Source: Hymenolepis diminuta
Lineage: Eukaryota > Platyhelminthes > Cestoda > Cyclophyllidea > Hymenolepididae
Length of the DNA: 64,000 nt
Assembly: GCA_900708905.1 (NCBI GenBank)
Contig: CAADRB010000010.1
Coordinates: 3,731,048 to 3,795,047 of the forward strand
Direction of reading: 5' to 3'
The notes below the pieces were generated by a model, which had not been told where the DNA came from, made no database searches, and worked only from the letters and a program-made list of their open reading frames with translations. Of this stretch, positions 61,001 through 64,000 are shown piece by piece. Each line of letters opens with the position of its first letter. Positions within the stretch are counted from its first letter, which is position 1. The position numbers were made by a program, and so were the translations under genes.

Positions 61001-64000
61001 TCCTCCACAGTGTATTCATGTTCACCGAAAGGTGTGCTGAATACAAATTGGATGGCTGACCAGACACGATGGAACTGAGTGCAACCCCCGATTTCAATGA
61101 ACTCCTCGTTGTTGTCTCCTGTCGCGTTGCTATTGCCGCCTGGAGCCTCATTTCCATACCAGACGTTACGAGTTACTTGACGAGGGAGCCCATTTGTAGC
61201 AGCATTCTGTAGTGGTTCATCGGATTCGTTCAGGAATTCTCGAATGCGGTTGAGGAACTAGATTACAGGAGATAAGTGAGATTCATATTAAATAAAGTAG
61301 GACACGACTTAAAGTTAGGATTCTGATTTCATGGTTGGGAGATCAATTTAATACTGATGGATTGTAAAATTACGTACTTTATGATTAAATTTTATTTTTG
61401 TGAGGTAGAGTAAACAGAGAGAACAGGAACATCAGCCCATTTAACAAGTATATTTTTCTGTTTTTTGGTCCGTGTAGACCAAAACTCATCAAAATAGCAA
61501 AAAATCATTTCAATTCACATTGAGCAGATATATCTTCCTCCTCATGTTTATTAATGTCTTTAGAATTTGTTATAAATAAACAATATATACTGTTACATAT
61601 AAACAATTCATGTGAGGAATGCAAGCTCCAATTTTTTTGCAAAAATTTAGATCTGAGAATATGAATAGATAAATACAACCTAAGCTGCCTATTAAAATAT
61701 ATTGCGGATAATGTAACTCAAACCCAATAGTCAGAAGGGAGAATGCCTACCTATCTCAGCTCTCCCATGTTAATATCATGTAAGCTACTTAATATGATGC
61801 AAGATGACCTTCTTTTTCAACCTATAGAAGGAACATATGAAATGAAGTAGAACGTGAACTACCCAAGAAGTAAATATCAAAATCAAACGAAGTAACTCTT
61901 TGATACCTTGAATTTACTCTCCCACAATGGAATGTTATAAAATTACTCCCCATTGCTGTGGGTTAAGTTAATATTATATAAAAATATTAATGCCTTTACC
62001 TCATACAGAGGATTACCTTCTCCAAATTAAGAGATCAAAGATTTTAAAATCTGACTTAGATACAGGGAATTGATTGGCTGCCTGACCAGTAAAGCAGTTG
62101 AGAGGCCGCACTGCTCCCAGGTACGAGTAATTGGAAAGCCGTTTGCCTGAAGGTTAAATTCTGACTACAGAACAAAACACTGAAATTACTTCATTATTTC
62201 ATCATTCGAAACTTCAGACCGCGTTTACAAACAAAAAATCATGGTACAAATACACTTCTGATTAGACATAGTAAGTCCCTGCATTTGACTTGAGAATTGT
62301 TTATAATTTGGTAATAAACTGGGGTGGTCCAGCGGCTCACGTTTGTGGTCGGTTTACGTTAAATAAAAACAATGAAAGGTTTTTTTACTCTCAGTCATCG
62401 GCTAAAATCCAAAGTAAGGTGTAAATTTACTACTAGAGGGTATAAATTTTTAATTTAAACAATATTTTCTCTTGAAATATTTTTTCGTTTTCCCAGTGGT
62501 ATTCAAGTAATGGAAATAATTCGATATCGGGCAAGAAAAAATGTTGATTGAAGTAAGTGAATGTAAATTTTACCTGTTCAAAAAGCACCAGACCACAGCA
62601 TAGGCGCTCTCTCGTGAGTACCTCACTTCCATCAGCCAGTTCAACAAGCTAAAAAAGAGCAAAAAAATCCTTAATTTTCAAATTCTTAACTAACTTCTGA
62701 AAATTGCAATTAAGTAATAAAGATGTGACGATTTTGAATCAATTTCCGATGAGGAGGCTAATTGTATTTTATGGCCAATTTTTCAAGTATGGCCTACTTT
62801 CTGATGTTAAATTTCAGGAGAGAAAGTGGAATCGAGGTGACGCTTCTCTATACTCTGATCTACTTCAATAAAAGCGTGTGGAACAATAAATAAAATCCAG
62901 CTAAATTCATCCCGATAAATTAATCTCCAATGCATTTCGAATTTTCAGTTAGCGGTTTAACGCGTTGCTTACCCATTTAGACGGTAATGTGTATTGATCT
63001 AAATATAGTCTTGTCATTTTCAGAAAATGAATTCGGTGTTGGAAAAATAAACAGTAGTAGGTAATGTAAATATGCGACGAAAAGTAAGTGTTGATAAATG
63101 AAATTCCTCTTGCGCTGACGATCCAGATGTCAACTGAAAGAGCATTTCAAGAAGCTTTTGCCTCAAATTTTGCTAGCGTCAGCTTACATATTTGGTTTCT
63201 ACAAAAGATGGGAATGCTGACTATCCATCCTGCCGACATGAATAAATGATAGGATTTGAACCACATCTTATATTCATGACTTTAACGTCACTGACGTAGT
63301 GATCGACGTGCACTACGTCTCCCAACTCAGAGGTCACAAGATCAAGGCACGTGAGTGATGAGAATGTCCAACCGCAAAAATAAATACTGAACAATAGAGA
63401 TTTGTAAGGATGAAAGTTCCTTAATCTATATCCAAAATGTCATCGAGTTCAACAGAATAATTGATAAAAAACAGTTTCTCCATGGGCTTGATAAGAATTA
63501 CTACCATTTCTTGCGATTTAAATCAAACAACTCCTGAAATCCCAAGTTCTTACTTCAGGTGAGCCCACTGCCGTAGCGACTTTGTAGATATTCAAAGCAT
63601 CGATCTGACTTCGTTTTTCCCGCATTTTTGGGTCTGCATTTGGTGCTTCACCTATTAAGAGACAAATTTTATCAACATTAACATAAATGATCTAAGTGAC
63701 CCATGACGCAATATTTAGACTAAATACTACTTTGTGATTTTCTAATGAACGCATCAGCATGCTTCAAATCGCAGAGATCCTCGGTGGTCTAAAAGGGAGA
63801 AGCGAAACTCAATGATATAATTATTATTAATAGGTTAACAATAAAATTTAAGATATGAAAGTTAATGTAGGTTTTTAAAAACAACACCCGGAACATCGCA
63901 TATATTGATTACCAGTCTTTTCTCAATCTGCAGGCAAAAGATAATGATATTGCCTAATTCACGGAAGTTCTGGCAAACATTGGTTCGGAGTTCTAAATAC
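58065..64000 (-). CDS. CYFIP1: CYFIP/Sra-1, C-terminal part (WAVE regulatory complex), runs off the window
   Basis: Six exons in the window: 64000(partial)-63913, 63788-63731, 63651-63554, 62648-62574, 61257-60856 and 58220-58065, all GT/AG and in phase, giving the last 291 or so residues. Matches to CYFIP1/2 include YLELRTNVCQNFRELGN, LTRERLCCGLVLFE, FHRVWSAIQFVF, EHEYTVEEMFGEGLNWAGC, LLGQQRRFEMLDF and a terminal RFNVLNRQIFAILNNYL followed by HFPPPQWPRAS and stop. CYFIP binds Rac1 and holds the WAVE complex inactive until Rac-GTP releases it to drive Arp2/3 actin nucleation. Two things differ from vertebrates: the stretch usually reading as a conserved PLIERLGTP segment is reworked, and exon 5 carries a roughly 45-residue polar insertion (VWYGNEAPGGNSNATGDNNE). 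The last intron is 2,635 nt. Confidence 0.94.
58221..60855 (-). other. Last CYFIP intron (2,635 nt)
   Basis: Largest intron seen. A 75-codon minus-strand frame at 59559-59786 was considered as an exon and dropped because the 58.2-kb exon gives the true C terminus. Nothing else recognisable. Confidence 0.75.
61258..62573 (-). other. CYFIP intron between exons encoding VLFEQ and FLNRI (1,316 nt)
   Basis: AT-rich intron. It includes degenerate tRNA-like segments near 62090-62160 and 62325-62345 that may be SINE remnants. Confidence 0.7.
62649..63553 (-). other. CYFIP intron holding a SINE-like remnant (905 nt)
   Basis: Separates GSPE from LVELADG. Contains the S6 element at 63285-63380. Confidence 0.7.
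63285..63380 (+). repeat. SINE-like element fragment, copy S6
   Basis: AACTCAGAGGTCACAAGATCAAGGC parallels TTCAGTGGTCACGGGCTCGATTCCC of S5 (B-box-like GATCAAGGC). The following GAATGTCCAACCGC parallels the GGAATGACCAACCGC of the 20.2-kb copy. Confidence 0.45.

Noticed and set aside
1..64000. CRISPR arrays, bacterial operons, rRNA genes, viral genes
   Set aside because: No regularly spaced repeats of that kind, no Shine-Dalgarno-led gene runs, no rRNA core sequences and no viral protein motifs seen; split genes show this is eukaryotic nuclear DNA.

Overview
The window is an AT-rich nuclear segment from a multi-exon eukaryote, most likely a parasitic flatworm. A tapeworm is my best guess, but that is inference rather than a diagnosis. 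The reasons are an AT-rich background, many short introns (two in VPS18 are about 33 and 35 nt) mixed with kilobase introns, 3' splice acceptors only 9-10 nt upstream of the start codon in three of four genes (compatible with spliced-leader trans-splicing), and a LAT-type amino-acid transporter of the kind used in flatworm teguments. No bacterial, organellar or viral gene organisation is visible.

Layout. 1-20.6 kb is gene-poor. It holds SINE-like repeats with tRNA-like heads, a CpG-rich island without an attached gene (5.28-5.64 kb), one decayed full-length mariner element (9.02-10.31 kb) and a dispersed repeat. 20.7-41.7 kb is the gene cluster: an RRM protein of the A1CF/RBM46/RBM47 group (minus), MPV17 (minus, last exon not found), VPS18 (minus, 17 exons) and, head-to-head with VPS18, a LAT-type SLC7 transporter (plus, 7 exons). 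41.7-58 kb is again gene-poor. It contains a roughly 369-bp repeat in tandem (45.35-46.1 kb) with further copies at 50.6 and 55.1 kb, an orphan four-helix membrane protein (49.66-50.40 kb, minus) and more repeats. 58.07-64 kb is the 3' part of CYFIP (Sra-1, WAVE complex, minus), which runs off the right edge.

The genes do not form a pathway. They are ordinary housekeeping or developmental functions: RNA binding, mitochondrial inner membrane, endolysosomal tethering, amino-acid import and actin nucleation control. All gene models were assembled by eye from reading frame, GT/AG sites, phase continuity and similarity to remembered family sequences. No database was searched. The most interesting non-standard signal is the 369-bp CpG-rich repeat. 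It carries CCAAT-box and E-box motifs and a short hairpin, and one copy lies just upstream of the orphan membrane-protein gene in an orientation that could make it the promoter.
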